DNA from: Aldrovandia affinis
Lineage: Eukaryota > Chordata > Actinopteri > Notacanthiformes > Halosauridae
NCBI GenBank assembly: GCA_029706075.1
Contig: JAINUG010000261.1
Location: forward strand, 1,082,807-1,146,806
Length of the DNA stretch: 64,000 nt
Direction: 5' to 3'
Shown: positions 1-34,647 of the stretch, piece after piece
Numbering within the stretch: position 1 is the stretch's first letter
Layout of the letters: every line of letters starts with the position of its first letter
The notes under the pieces: model-generated
Told to the model about the DNA's origin: nothing
The model's database searches: none
Seen by the model: the letters and a program-made list of their open reading frames with translations, nothing else
Translations under genes and position numbers: made by a program

Positions 1-172
1 GGCAAGGTCCTGGTGGTGCCATGCACCTTCCACTTCTTAATTATGGTCTTGACCATGCTCCAAATTATATTTAAGGCCTTTGAAATCTTTCTATACCCAT
101 TTCCTGATATGTGCCTTTCCCCGAGTTCTTTTGAAAGCGCCTTGTTTCTCATGGCGGATTCTTTACTCTGAA
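1..172 (-). mobile_element. Tc1/mariner transposase fragment (N-terminal HTH), cut by window edge
   Basis: The reverse strand reads open from about 154 down to 1 and contains GYRKISKALNI followed by TIIKKWKVHGTTRTL. This matches the paired-like DNA-binding N-terminus of Tc1 transposases (pattern SG.GYKKIS.AL, then IIRKWK..GTTRT). The catalytic DDE half would lie before position 1, outside the window. The 150 bases above it look like Tc1 5' non-coding sequence. The fragment sits upstream of the first crybg2 exon seen here, probably in one of its introns. Family call is firm; whether a full element exists cannot be seen. Confidence 0.75.
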
Positions 173-379
173 ATGCACTACCCAGCAGTGGAATCCTCTA
201 GGAACAGCTGATTGTATTCTGAAGTAATCAGAATCACTGTAAAAGAACACAGGTGGAGGCCAATTAGCTTGGTGTGTGATCTGGAAGTTGATTGTAAATT
301 TCAGACTGTAAGGCAACAAATGTGAAATGATTGAGATGGGGTGTAGACTTTAAAGGGACACTGTGTGCATGTGTGTATA

Positions 380-410
<31 letters not shown>

Positions 411-1318
411 GCATGTGTGTGTGTGTGTGTGTGTGCATATAGGCTAAAGGCAAAAGAGCTGTCAGTATTAATTAATATTTAGGGAACCGTGTACGTATAT
501 CTGGGATAAACCTGTTTTCTCTTAACCGCTGTAAAGTATACACCTGCTTCCATTTTTGTATCAAATTACTCAGTTATGCACCACAAACTGTCAGCAAAAC
601 ATGGCTAAACATAAAAGCACACTTTTTGTACAATGCGTATTGTAATTCTGCACTGGAACTGGCAGATTTAGGCCATTCTACACCTACAAGCCTGGAATAA
701 ACACAAGACGTTGCAAGAGATTTGCTGTTGAATTGCAGTACAAGGTATAGTGTCTTTCTACTTATCAAGTAAATGCTGAAAGAATTTCACTAAAGGGATG
801 TTAATAGTGAAAAATGTCCAGTGCAGGACTGATTAACCTATACAGCCGTGTTGGGAGCACTCAATGGAGAGGCAGGGGTGCATCAATCCAAAACGCTTCA
901 TGAATCCAAATGGCAGAACAGGTGCTGATATTTCAGTGCCATCTGTGATCTTCCTCACAGCGTGCACAGGGGTTTTAGCCTTCTTTTCTCTCATGTTGGT
1001 TAGAAGATGTTGGTCTTCTCATCAATGTTTATTTGTTGAAAAATGGAAGTGTGTAATAAAGAAGTTTCACTCTTTCCCGTTTTTTGATTTCACGACCTCA
1101 AATAACTTCAGAATACTTTACTATCCGGACCTTTTACATCTTCCTGAACATACCAACACACCCCTTGTTTTAGTGCACCTCTTATTACTCACAAAACCTG
1201 AAATCGCTTGCAGGAATTTTCAACATTGCGGATGTACCGTACAATAGATGACGATTAAGTCATTAATCTTTTTTTGTGCTGTTCTCCTTTTCTGTTTGTG
1301 TGTCTGTCGGGGTGTTAG
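173..1318 (+). other. Probable crybg2 intron upstream of the first visible exon
   Basis: I find no convincing exon here. The stretch carries a TG/TA microsatellite and then unique-looking AT-rich sequence. It ends in a pyrimidine-rich tract and an AG at 1317-1318 that I take as the acceptor of the large exon. Open frames in it lack any recognised domain. Confidence 0.55.
368..437. repeat. TG/TA compound microsatellite
   Basis: Alternating TG runs surround a TA core (gtgtgt, then tatatata, then tgtgtgtg). It is a simple repeat in presumed intron sequence. Confidence 0.9.
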
Positions 1319-24664
<23,346 letters not shown>

Positions 24665-25745
24665 CCCCACCTCCTACACTGGCCCCTCCTCCTCTCCTCT
24701 CCCGCCCTCGCCCTCTCCCCTGGAACTTGGACACGTCTCGATCCCTTAAGGGCTGCGTACCGCACCACGGCGTGTGCTGATTTTGAGTCACCGCAGGCGG
24801 GCACACCTGAGCTCTCTCGCACTCTTCCCCTTCGGTCGCATTGGGCTCACCTTGGGTCACTTTCAGAAGGTTCTGCCGGGTCACTTGCGACAGTCGTTCA
24901 CGGGCCTCGGTATTCCGAGCGGCAAGAACCATAGCCGCACACTGGCTGTAGAGAAGAGAACCCAACTCTGTTTCGGAAAAAGGAATGCTTCATGGACAGA
25001 ACACCAGATTCACCGCCAGTCTGACCTGTGTGGTTTGCCGACCTGGGGCCCCGTCGTGTCCTCATTTTAGATGCTGGCAGCGAGTGGAGCCAAACATCAC
25101 AGCTGCTCCTCTGCGGTGGAACTACCATACGTACTACCCCATTTGAAGTGAACTGCCCATAGTTTCCAGGGAGAAAAAGAGAACGTGAGAATCACCTCCG
25201 TGGCAATCGGTTATCGTGTTCTACAGTGGATGGAGAAATTCACTCTGTTGTAGAGCGCCGAATGGGATTCCATAAACGCCATGTCTTCCATGTGCCCATG
25301 GACGTCTGTAGTGCTGCAAAGCTCTACTGTGTGCAACAACTTGTCTCTATTTACAGAGCTATTATACTGATTTTATTTGTTTCTGTTATTCTGTTTCTTT
25401 CATGTTATGGGGTGAAAGCTATTTTTATATGCATTATAATGATCGTATCCCAAGAGTGCCTTGGAGAAGCCACTCAGGGTTATATGTGAGTCAGTGTTGA
25501 CACTATTGTTATGGTGGTGTTTTATTTAAATGGTATTTTAATGGTTTGGTAATATTATTCCTTAGCCAAACGTGTCAGTCAATGTTTGTTGGAGTAAAGC
25601 AAAATCAGAAATTGTCATTTAGATATCATAAACTTATCCCAAAGCTCTTTTAGTGACAATCTACATTGTGAAATGTTATATAAGGGAGTGGTTCTAAAAA
25701 ATAACCAAAAAATTGAATAAAAGTCAAATAAAAACAAAATGTATA
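24665..25745 (+). other. crybg2 3' UTR with two poly(A) signals
   Basis: No coding potential is evident. Overlapping AATAAA hexamers at 25716-25721 and 25727-25732 mark a likely cleavage site around 25745-25755, giving a 3' UTR of roughly 1.1 kb. Confidence 0.65.
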
Positions 25746-25922
25746 TGTATTGAAGACCTTCATTTTAGCTGGTGTGGTTTATGTAAAGTTGTGATAGATT
25801 GTCAAGGCTTGTTGTTCCCATTGTAAATTGTGAGGACATATTATTCGGTGTTACAACTGGCCTTCCATCTCTACTGAGCTGTCCCGAATTACTTAATCAA
25901 TGCATGTAACATTTTCCTCCTA

Positions 25923-27880
25923 GATGGTAACAACAGTTCAGAGCCCTCTGAATTTTATCCAGGAGCCCGACATTCATATGGTATTTTCATCATTAACATA
26001 ATACCTTTGTGTGCCTTTTCTTGCTAGAGAGAAGGTAGAGTGAAGTGCTGGTGCAAATGTGAAACCTTGTTAGAGAAGGTACCACATTTGAACAAATGTG
26101 CTGTGGAATGGCTGCAGTTCTCATCCTGCATAAAAAGACTCAGAAGGGCAAAGACATTGAGACGATGTGACGGGCTTTTGAACAGTGATTGTATAAGGTC
26201 ATATTTGTTGATACAAGTAATACCTGCATGAATGGAATCCCACAGACCATGACACGTGTGTGATAGTCCAGGATCTCTCAGAATTTCCTTTCCATTACTC
26301 AGGTGGTCGCTGGCTGCAGGCCCACAAGAAAGTCAGGGAAATATGCAGTGTCAATCTGCATCTCTCCTCATAAACCTCATACATAGTTAAAAAGGTGTAC
26401 CTTGGTTCAGAATGGGACTTGAAATACAATTCCAAGCATCTTATACTGTGCTTGGGGAATACAGTATTCATGTCCGGGCACCCTAAAATGACCATGCTGA
26501 GGACCCTGTTTATTCACCATAGACTGCAATGCAGTGTCTATTTAGCCCACTAGTCCATGGAATAATGTCTAAATTGTGATGTCATCATATAATGGATCTA
26601 TACATTACATTACAGGCATTTGGCAGACGCTCTTATCCAGAGCGACGTACAACAAAGTGTTAACCGTAGTCAAGAACAGTTTAGCTGAAAGCCACCCTAG
26701 CGGGAAGTACAGTTCCAGGTGCTAGGAGCAACCACATAGTTAAACTAGGACCCTGTAGGTAAATCTGTAGCCACAATTCAAAGGCAGCAATAAAACAAAC
26801 AGAGCGGAAAATATCGGCGAAATAATGCCTAAACCTAATACAATACATAACCAAGTAGACAAGAGTGCAATACTAAACAGCTACATCCCTAAGTAACAAA
26901 ACCGGACTACAGGGAGAGGTGCACCCTGAAGAGGTGAGTCTTCAGTCATCGCTTGAAGGTGGCCAGGGTCTCAGCTGTTCTGACTTCCACGGGAAGGTCA
27001 TTCCACCATCGTGGAGCCAGAACCGACAGGAGATGTGACCGGGAAGCACCGGTACGGAGGGGGGGAGGTGCCAGGCGTCCTGAGGTAGCAGAACGGAGAG
27101 GTCTGGCAGGTGTGTAGGGTTTGAAGATCTTTAGGAGGTATGTAGGGGCTGATCCCTTGACTGCCTGGTATGCTAGGACCAATGTTTTGAATTTGATGCG
27201 AATATACAAGTAAATATACACGTATCTATTTAGGGCAAATGTGTTTACTAGGTAAAATATTTAATCATTACAATGATAACAGTATTATGTGCATGTTAAA
27301 TATTTGTAAACCAGGCATGATTTATTCCATCTGAAATTCTAAAATATGTAATTGATGAAATATTGAAATATGACCAAAATATTCATAAAATGGAAATATT
27401 TTTTCCATTTTACTAATGAACCCCTGTGACTCCTTAGGTATCCTGCCTCACTCGAAATATGGAAGGAGCTATGTGCTTGCAGTTTTTAACACCAAACATC
27501 CCACACACACTTCTGAAAATGCAGCAATGTCAGTTGGCATTTAAAAATGGCAATTTTTTAAATTGTAATGTTTTATGGTTATCATGGCAGTACTTTTCTT
27601 CAGGACCTGAGATTATTAGCACTTTGTGACTTTTGGGGATTCTAATTGGTCTGCTTGGTTTGACTTTTTGTTTAAGGTTTTCTCCATTGCGTATCTCTTT
27701 TGTCAATCAGTGAAGGGCCCAGATCCCTAAATATGCTGGACAGCCAGTTTGACTGACAGCTCTGCCTGAATGTTGTTCATAGCTGGTGCATAGCCAAGAC
27801 TTGTGAATAGATGCTCATAGTCCTGTGAGATGTTATCTCTGATGCAGGGGTACCATCTCTAACCAATAATTGTCCAGGAA
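25923..27880 (+). repeat. Direct repeat, copy 1 (next to crybg2)
   Basis: From ATGGTAACAACAGTTCAGAG to CAATAATTGTCCAGGAA it matches 60080-61366 in the same orientation with high identity. Copy 1 carries about 50 extra bases near 26.34 kb and a LINE insertion near 26.6-27.2 kb that copy 2 lacks. No gene is seen in it. Confidence 0.85.
26600..27225 (-). mobile_element. LINE 3' fragment encoding reverse transcriptase C-terminus
   Basis: The - strand frame has VLAYQAVKGSAPTYL, then LLSVLAPRWWNDLP and RTAETLATFKR, the typical end of fish non-LTR ORF2 proteins. It is followed by a 3' UTR ending in the shared tail and TGTAATGTAATG. The empty site survives in copy 2 of the direct repeat around 60715-60725, so this insertion came after the duplication or is polymorphic between copies. 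Confidence 0.75.
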
Positions 27881-28667
27881 TAATTGACCGCTTCAATATC
27901 TCTGGTATTCCTTTTCTTCTAAATGCATGATTTAAAAATGTAATTCACAAAAAATATATAGACCTAAATATAGCTTAAGGCTAAATGGAGTTTATGAAGA
28001 CACTGGTTGCGGAAATAAATTGTTTGACACAGGTTGCGGAACCGTGTGGGCCAGTGGGTCGGGCCCTACCACATTTGGGCAAGTGTTTGTATAAATATTT
28101 CCACCATGAATGTAGGCCGCACACGTTTTTATTTGTTTTTGTATTCTTTGTTTTAATGATGCAGAGAGAGAGTGCTTAAATTGTACAAGCATAAACATTT
28201 TCCATACCAGTTGTTGAAAAGACCAAAGGGTAAGTCTGCACCTTGGAATATGCCCGATTATGATTGGAGGATTTGGATCCCTATTGTTTGCCAGGATGCA
28301 CTTTTTCAGTCCACCCCTCTAAGCAGCTCTTAATTAGTTCACTCTCTCATTACTCACCCTTTGGACCAAAATCCATTACATTTGGGGACTCGTGTGGGGA
28401 GCACGATAGCGAAAACGCACTTGGACGGTAGTGCAATTGCTGGTTTTGGCCGTCGCAAACAATATTTTCCGCCTCCGCCCAGTTTGGTAGTTTCGTGGTC
28501 GGCAATAAAGGCATTTGCGTCAACATGGGTTTGACAGCGCAAAGAGGGGTGTGCCATTAAATCATTAAGCGCTGTGCAAGTTCAGTTAAATGCACTTTAA
28601 TGAGAGAGAATGTCTCTACACCCATGTAATTCCGTGTTTTTTAAAATATATATATGTATGTATGCAC
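27881..28667. other. Intergenic stretch between direct repeat and inverted-repeat arm
   Basis: No gene seen. ACCAAAGGGTAAG near 28.22 kb and ACTCACCCTTTGG near 28.36 kb could be ends of a small MITE, but I cannot establish it. Confidence 0.4.
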
Positions 28668-28904
28668 ACTGGCTGAAAGCAATCGCAAATGCGGGCAAAC
28701 ATACTACTGGTGATGGTGAAATGCATTGAAACTTTGTTTTTGAAGACTCATTTGATCCAGTTCTATAACAAGACAAGCTAACGTAGCTAGCTACATTATG
28801 ATAGTTGGCTAACTAGCTGGTAAATTAAGCAGAATCTAGCCTGTAGCCTGTTTCATTGTATATTATAAGCAGGTTAAGAGGCTAATATCAATCCTGTATG
28901 CTTC

Positions 28905-29370
28905 ATGCTTGTAGAGGGGCCTGTCCTTGTAGCAGAGAGTGAGCAGGAAGAAGATGTGATCGAGGCAGAGAGTGAGCAGGGAGAAGAGGCAGAGAGTAGC
29001 AGTAGGACTAGTGAAGAGGATGATGGAGGTGAAGAGAGCAAGGAAAATGAAGGTTGCTCTGAGGGTAGTGAGAAGGATGAGGAGAAGACAGAGGAGGAAA
29101 TGGAAAAAAGTGAGGGGAATGCAGAAGGGTATTTGCCAGAGGACCCAGGACTATGGCCAGAGAATCTTACTAATCTTACTAATTATTTGTTTAAATGTGG
29201 TATAAGCAGTTCATTAGCGATTACCCTAATAACCACTACAGATTAATGTGTATAGTTGTTGATTCAATTAAAAAAAGAAATCGAAAGATGCGTGAGAGTC
29301 ATGGATCAAGAGGGGAAGGGGGCCCACAAGACTGCATATGTATAGGGCCCAGAATTGTATGCTACAGCCC
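28905..29370 (+). pseudogene. hAT/ZMYM-like transposase N-terminal fragment, arm A
   Basis: A 113-codon frame from 28905 is mostly Glu/Ser acidic repeats (EEDVIEAESEQGEEAESS) and then has LPEDPGLWPENLTN. A DPxLWP motif is usual near the start of hAT transposases of the ZMYM1-like group. The element end GTATGCTACAGCCCTG lies near 29370. The frame stops at 29246, so only a remnant is left. A near-identical copy is in arm B. Confidence 0.5.
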
Positions 29371-29845
29371 TGTTTGTATGTGTATATGTGTGTCACAGGG
29401 GTGACCAGTGCTCCCACTTAATTAATCATTTGTACTCTCCTCTTATTTATTTTCTTAACTTAGTCACTTTTTGTTATGTGTGTGTAAACATTTATGAATC
29501 ATTCGGTGTGAGATCCACATTTTATTTTGCAGTGTTTTCACAAGGCTAAGCATTTATTTCAACGTTTTGGAGGTGCATTGTTTCCCAGTGGGACTGATCC
29601 AAAGGACAGACCTAGTTCTCTTTGTGAGGATAGCCAGCTGTGTGGCGCAGTTAGGTGGGTTTTGAGTCTCTTGCGGAAGATCGCGAGTGATTCCGCGGTC
29701 CTGATCAATTGCGGAAGGGCGAGACCGCGAGGATGGGACAGTCAGTCGGCCAGTGGAGGCGGAGCGGAGGGGTCTGGCTGGAGTGTAGGGTGTGATACAA
29801 TAAGTATATAATTAGAGGTATCATGCTGCAATACGCTGAGTGTAT

Positions 29846-30434
29846 TGTGGCAGCCCATGGGGCTGCACAACAAAATGGCTGCCTGGCCTACAACACATGG
29901 GAGCCAGGAAACACTACATTTCCCAGCAGGCCACAGTCACACCTAAGCAAAGTCAAGGCAACGGGACTAACGAACAGCTGAAGGCCATTTCAAGGCCTAT
30001 TTAAAGGGCTGAATCCCATCATACTGGGAGGAGGAGTAGGAATGTGTGTGGGAAGGAGTTGCTGAGTGTTTGTGAGGAAATTGAAAACTGTGAAGTCGAT
30101 TGACCAGCCAGTATTTGGAGAGAGAGAGTGATTGTTGGAGTGTGTTTTGTGTATGAAATTGGATTGTTTGAGGACCCCCCTTTGGATTTTGATTACGGAC
30201 TGGATTGCAGACTTGGACCTGGATTTTGGATTGGATTGGACATTGACAACGATAAGGATTGCGGACTTTGTGTGTGTTTGTATTCCCCTGAAGACCCCAC
30301 CCTTTGTTTTGTGTTTGTCAGTATTAGAAATAAATCATTGTTTTGTGTTTGAATACTGCCTCCTCTGGGTTCTTGAACTTGCCTACGCCCTCTGCAAGGT
30401 CCGTGAGTGTCGCCCAACCCCTGGGGACACCACA
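29846..30434 (+). mobile_element. Solo LTR (589 bp), arm A
   Basis: Runs from TGTGGCAGCCCATGG to GGGACACCACA. It has a CTATTTAAAG TATA-like box and an AAATAAATC poly(A) signal near the 3' end. The left flank is GTAT; the right flank in this arm was replaced by the next insertion. Arm B has the same LTR with GTAT/ATAC on both sides. Confidence 0.8.
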
Positions 30435-31700
30435 GCAGTGGCAGGCCGTGCATTTCACACCTAGGCCTTCAGTAGTGCTCCGTCTGAATCAATCCACCCC
30501 TCAATAACTATTTTATGGCTATAAAAGCCATCTTATTGTTATGTTTTGAGTGTCTGTTCGGTTTGTTTTTGCACTTTGTTTATTTATCTTTCTTCAGTCA
30601 TGTTTCATTCTCGTTCTGTCATGCACTTCGGGAAATTCTGTTTCGGTTTTCCGTCTTCGTTTCTAATCTCGTTTTTACTTCCTTCTTACTTTCTAATTAC
30701 ACTTTGTATATATTAGTTAGATGTATATAGTACTAACCAACTAATCTACTAACATTAGGGATTTAGATTAAGTTACTAACACTACTAATCACTAATTATC
30801 TCACGCTTCTAACTATTGCTGTCATTCTCTCTCTCTGTACGCTTCTCACGTTCCGCTTTATTCGCACACAGATTTCTTTATGCGTTCCTCCTCTTCCCTA
30901 AAAAACCGAAACACAGAATTTCCCGAAGTGCATGACAAGACAAGGAGAGGAACTCGAATAGGAACAATGACAGACGGGGAACAGAACGAGAATGAAACAT
31001 GACTGAAGAAAGATAAATAAACAAAGTGCAAAAACAAACCGAACAGACAGCCGTTGCCGTTGCATCGCAGATAGATAACTCGTGTATCCAGAATAAATGC
31101 CTTTACTGAATAAACAAACCCGGGGTGCTACAGCTGCAACACACATAACAAAGCATCAATAATAACCTCATAAAATTGCAATATTATTTAGGAAAATAGC
31201 AACATTTTACTCACCAAAAATCCTTATTATTTGTACACAAAATCCATCCTCCTTTCTTTCCTCAAAAAGAGTTCAATTACTCTGTCGTACAGATTATCCG
31301 TGTGTTTCAGTTCCATCAAGAAGTCCTTTTCTATCGCCATCGAAGCTAATGCTGAAAGTCGAGCCTGCCCTGTCGTATTTCTGGCATAAATTTTAATTCT
31401 CTTTAGGGCTGAAAATGTCCGCTCAAATGTCTGAATCACAGACTGATGTTAATTATATTTTGTCTATGAATACTTATTAAATAATTCCAAATGGTCTGTC
31501 CGCTTCCTTTCATAGCTTTTCCCATGGTTGCGGTGCTTCCAGACGTGTATTTTCATATTAAAGCATTTAACCAATCACATTACATCATAGTCAGACACTC
31601 TCTGACTATCCAATCAAAGGGTGTGAATACGCTGACGTTACCTAGGCCTTCTAGAAGGCCTTCGTGTCCCCAACTCAAAATCTGATTGGTTGAAGCAACA
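30435..31700 (-). mobile_element. Arm-A-only insertion: hAT remnant with transposase C-terminus and LTR foldback
   Basis: Absent from arm B. Its - strand at 31227-31439 encodes a hAT dimerisation segment (QTFERTFSALKRIKIYARNT, TGQARLSALASMAIEKD). Between about 30537 and 31060 it carries two inverted copies of the start of the LTR seen complete at 58190, making a foldback with about 100-bp arms. ACCTAGGCCTTC occurs near both ends. No full transposase remains. Confidence 0.65.
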
Positions 31701-32562
31701 ATTTGAACAGAACCACACTGAACTGGACTGGAGCAGGTTGGAGAGGTACCAGAGAGAAGAGGGACCCGTTGACTAGAAGCTTCTTCTACTGCCTTTTACT
31801 TGTTTAGTGACTGGCAAAATAAGAGTTAAGACCATTTTTCTTTGAAGGTGAATAATGCTTTATTTTTAGATATCCATAAATCATTTTTAAAAGTTTAACT
31901 AGATTTGTCAGAGGTGTCATTTCCATTTTAATCAAACAATATTAAGTTCCTTTACTCCTAGGTTTTAACATCGACTGATTAAATAAATGCATGCAAAATG
32001 AGACATTTTACAGGTCAAAGGTGTGGCACCAGGTTATAATTGCTTGTAAGGCACTCTCATTCAACATCTTCTACAAATATATTCTGGAAGCTGTGCCACA
32101 CCCCTTTAAGAGAACATAAAAAAAAAAAAGAAATTACACATTACGTCTCTTGATTTCAAAGCAAGCTGATATGTTTGACAGTCTGCGCATATACCTTTGA
32201 AGAACGCATACACCATCACCAACATAGTGAAAATTGTAGCTGTAGCAAGACAGCTCCCGTTAAGTGGGGATGGTTCAGATAGACAGGTTATGTTTAACAA
32301 ACCTAGTAGAACTACTAATGACAACACACACTTGAAAGTATACATGTATTAGATAAAGAATAAAGAAATTCCTAAGAGTATAAAAAAATTGGAAATTGTA
32401 TTTCTAAGAATATGCTGAGGAACAGTCATGCCAAATGCATTCACCAGTTTGTATGTGTATGTACGTGGTTGTTTCTGTGTGTGAGTGTGTGGATGTGAGT
32501 GTGTGTGTGTGGACTGATCTTTGACATTTGTTTCTAATCCATCTTTGTCTCCTGTGCAATCT
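31700..32562 (-). other. 3' region of the arm-A 694-aa ORF
   Basis: Read on the - strand this follows the ORF stop. It has a TG/CA tract, the small 79-codon frame listed next, and an AATAAA hexamer (TTTATT at 31859-31864 on +). It matches arm B downstream of its ORF closely. Confidence 0.5.
32106..32345 (-). CDS. Small hydrophobic ORF (79 aa), function unknown
   Basis: Starts MYTFKCVLSLVVLLGLLNIT with a signal-peptide-like core, then a second hydrophobic stretch (TATIFTMLVMVYAFF) and a Cys/Gln region. It lies about 220 bases downstream of the 694-aa ORF stop on the same strand. The arm-B copy has a TAA in the equivalent of codon 23 (LS then stop), so it is broken there. It could be a small membrane protein, an env-like remnant, or chance. 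I do not recognise it. Confidence 0.3.
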   Translation of the reverse strand: MYTFKCVLSLVVLLGLLNITCLSEPSPLNGSCLATATIFTMLVMVYAFFKGICADCQTYQLALKSRDVMCNFFFFFMFS

Positions 32563-34647
32563 TTAGCCAAATTGATCTGCATCTTCTGCTGAGATCTCCT
32601 TCAGGATCTCCTGGGGTGCCTTATGGACAGTATCCTCAATAGCCTTCTGTTCTTCTCTGGAAGGAGTTGGCAGCACAGATTTCAGGTTATGATTGATGGA
32701 ATCGATTCTCTTGTCAATCTTTTCGTCAAATTCCTCTCTGTTTCTCTGCACAAGTTCTAGAATCCCTTTCTGGGCTTCTTGGCAACCATTCTCCAGCTGA
32801 AGTCGGGCTTTCTGAAATTGATTACTGCCTACCTCAAGAGACATCAGAGTCGTCAAGTTACTCATGCGATCCATAATGTACTTGTCGGAAACCTGAACAT
32901 ATGTCTCAGAGATCATGTGGACAAGGTGAGCAATATTACTCGCCTGGAATGCCGGGCCATACAGCATGTCTTTAATGAAGTCTAAATGCCGATAGTTTGG
33001 AATGGCAGGAATCGACTCACATTTGGTGACAAAATCTGAGATGTTTACATTCAGACATGTTTCAATTAAATTACTCATCATTTGGAAGAACCTTACCATC
33101 TTGGTCCACTGTTCTCTCACACGTCCCAATGCTTCTAATCCTCTTGCCAGCATTTTTAATGTAGTGTCAAAGTCGATTTTCTCTACTTCAAGGTTTCGCA
33201 TTTCAGTGAGGATGCTATCGAACTCTTGGCTGCATTTTTTCATGTTCTCAAAGGATTTGTGGTATTCAGCTCTGCTGTCTCTCAGCTGCTCCTTGCTTTG
33301 CTCAATTCTCATTTGGTTCATTTGTATTGCGGACCTCAAGATGCTTTCAGAACAGCTTGAATCTTGCTGTGCTTTTGATGCATTTGGGACACTTGGTTGA
33401 AAAGCAGCAGTATTTGTTAGACCATTGCAGGAAATAATAAACTTGTTTGTCTTCTCTACCAGGCCATGTATAGCTGCAGCAATATCTTTCTGGTGGCATG
33501 AGTCCACCTGACTCCTGTTCGCCAACTCCTTTTTCAAAAGGTCACATATGTTCTTCCCTTCCTCGCATAGACTCAGAGCAGGCTTTTTGACTTCACATTC
33601 CTTCTCCTTCTTCAATGAAGCTGCTATGTACTTGAACTGTTTGCCAATGCCTTGTGATTGTGCTTTATTTGTCTTCTGGTCACGTAGCTTAGTCATATCG
33701 ATCTTGTCTTCGGAAACAAACTCCAAAAGTCTTTGTGACAGAGCCATAACAATTCCAGCTTTTGATGCGATGTTCATTGTAGCGCCAGGGTCTGATTGTG
33801 GAGACTGAGATGCTCCTTGTGTTTGGTGTACTTGGGAATTTTTGGATTCTTTGTTTAGCAAGTTTGGTAGAAGGGTTGTCACTTTAACTATCGCATCGCA
33901 TACCGCAAAAGCAATCATATCAGCCCCACTGGGCATAGAGTTGATGGCTTCCATGTAAGTTTCTTGTGATTCTTTCATTTGTTTATTTACTGTTTTATGA
34001 TATTCGTCTGCCATTTCTTTGGCCATTTCCGCAGATTTCTTTTTGAGCTCGGTGTATTGTATGGCCTCAGTAACTTTTTTCAGGCTTTCTTGGTGAGCTG
34101 ATTTGGCAGATGTACAGTTTTCAAGAAGCTCAGAGATTAGTTCAATGATGCTTTGGAAACCATTTTCAACTTCTTTAGCAAAATTGAAGCACTTGCTGGA
34201 AATTACTTTCATTTTTTTCAGCTGAAGGGGAAGCAGTGACTCCACAATTGTTTTATCTTCTTGCATAAGGGTCTGGACCACAAGCTTCACATCGTTTGGT
34301 ATACTTAGGCTCAGGAGACGTATCTTGTCCATGTTTGTATGAGCTGTATTGAAAGCTTTCCATCCATCATTGCAGACCTGCATCAGACAGGCCCGGAAGG
34401 ACTCTGGGTGTTTTATGTGTGTAAAGGTTTTGTTAGGTGTGTACCTGTTGATAGCAAAATCAGTGTTAGCTGAAATAAACACCAGTTCACCCAGTATAGC
34501 AATTGACATTGGCCCTGGGACCAGGAATTCTCCCCAATTGGCATAGGCTCTCATTTTCAGCTCAGTTTCCTCTCGAACATCTTGAGCCCTGTAGATCCTC
34601 TTCACTCCATTGTTCAGTTCAGCAAGGCAGTCACTACTGGAGGCCAT
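32563..34647 (-). CDS. Uncharacterised alpha-helical protein, arm A copy (694 aa)
   Basis: I do not recognise this protein. I use the ATG in AAGATCATGGCC at 34647, just after a splice-acceptor-like TTTTACAG; an in-frame ATG 17 codons upstream lies across that acceptor. The sequence is rich in Glu, Lys, Met and Ser and predicted mostly helical. Residues 1-130 hold a well-kept block (KMRAYANWGEFLVPGPMSIA, then NTDFAINRYTP). Residues 150-235 are heptad-rich. Two hydrophobic stretches (about 241-264 and 290-311) are separated by a polar loop; another long coiled coil covers about 455-560, and the C-terminus is charged. There are no Cys-His boxes, protease or polymerase motifs. The helical-hairpin-helical plan resembles alpha-pore-forming proteins (ClyA/Hbl type), but this is inference only. 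Arm B encodes a 677-aa relative. An LTR lies upstream on the same strand. Confidence 0.7.
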   Translation of the reverse strand: MASSSDCLAELNNGVKRIYRAQDVREETELKMRAYANWGEFLVPGPMSIAILGELVFISANTDFAINRYTPNKTFTHIKHPESFRACLMQVCNDGWKAFNTAHTNMDKIRLLSLSIPNDVKLVVQTLMQEDKTIVESLLPLQLKKMKVISSKCFNFAKEVENGFQSIIELISELLENCTSAKSAHQESLKKVTEAIQYTELKKKSAEMAKEMADEYHKTVNKQMKESQETYMEAINSMPSGADMIAFAVCDAIVKVTTLLPNLLNKESKNSQVHQTQGASQSPQSDPGATMNIASKAGIVMALSQRLLEFVSEDKIDMTKLRDQKTNKAQSQGIGKQFKYIAASLKKEKECEVKKPALSLCEEGKNICDLLKKELANRSQVDSCHQKDIAAAIHGLVEKTNKFIISCNGLTNTAAFQPSVPNASKAQQDSSCSESILRSAIQMNQMRIEQSKEQLRDSRAEYHKSFENMKKCSQEFDSILTEMRNLEVEKIDFDTTLKMLARGLEALGRVREQWTKMVRFFQMMSNLIETCLNVNISDFVTKCESIPAIPNYRHLDFIKDMLYGPAFQASNIAHLVHMISETYVQVSDKYIMDRMSNLTTLMSLEVGSNQFQKARLQLENGCQEAQKGILELVQRNREEFDEKIDKRIDSINHNLKSVLPTPSREEQKAIEDTVHKAPQEILKEISAEDADQFG

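Noticed and set aside
1248..1318. Signal-peptide-like start joined to the big crybg2 exon
   Set aside because: The hydrophobic run is translation of the T-rich tract before an AG acceptor at 1317-1318. Crystallin-domain proteins of this family are not secreted, and the exon begins with a split codon.
32779..34546. Frames on the + strand across the 694-aa ORF
   Set aside because: They are antisense shadows of the - strand ORF, and the same shadows appear opposite the arm-B copy.
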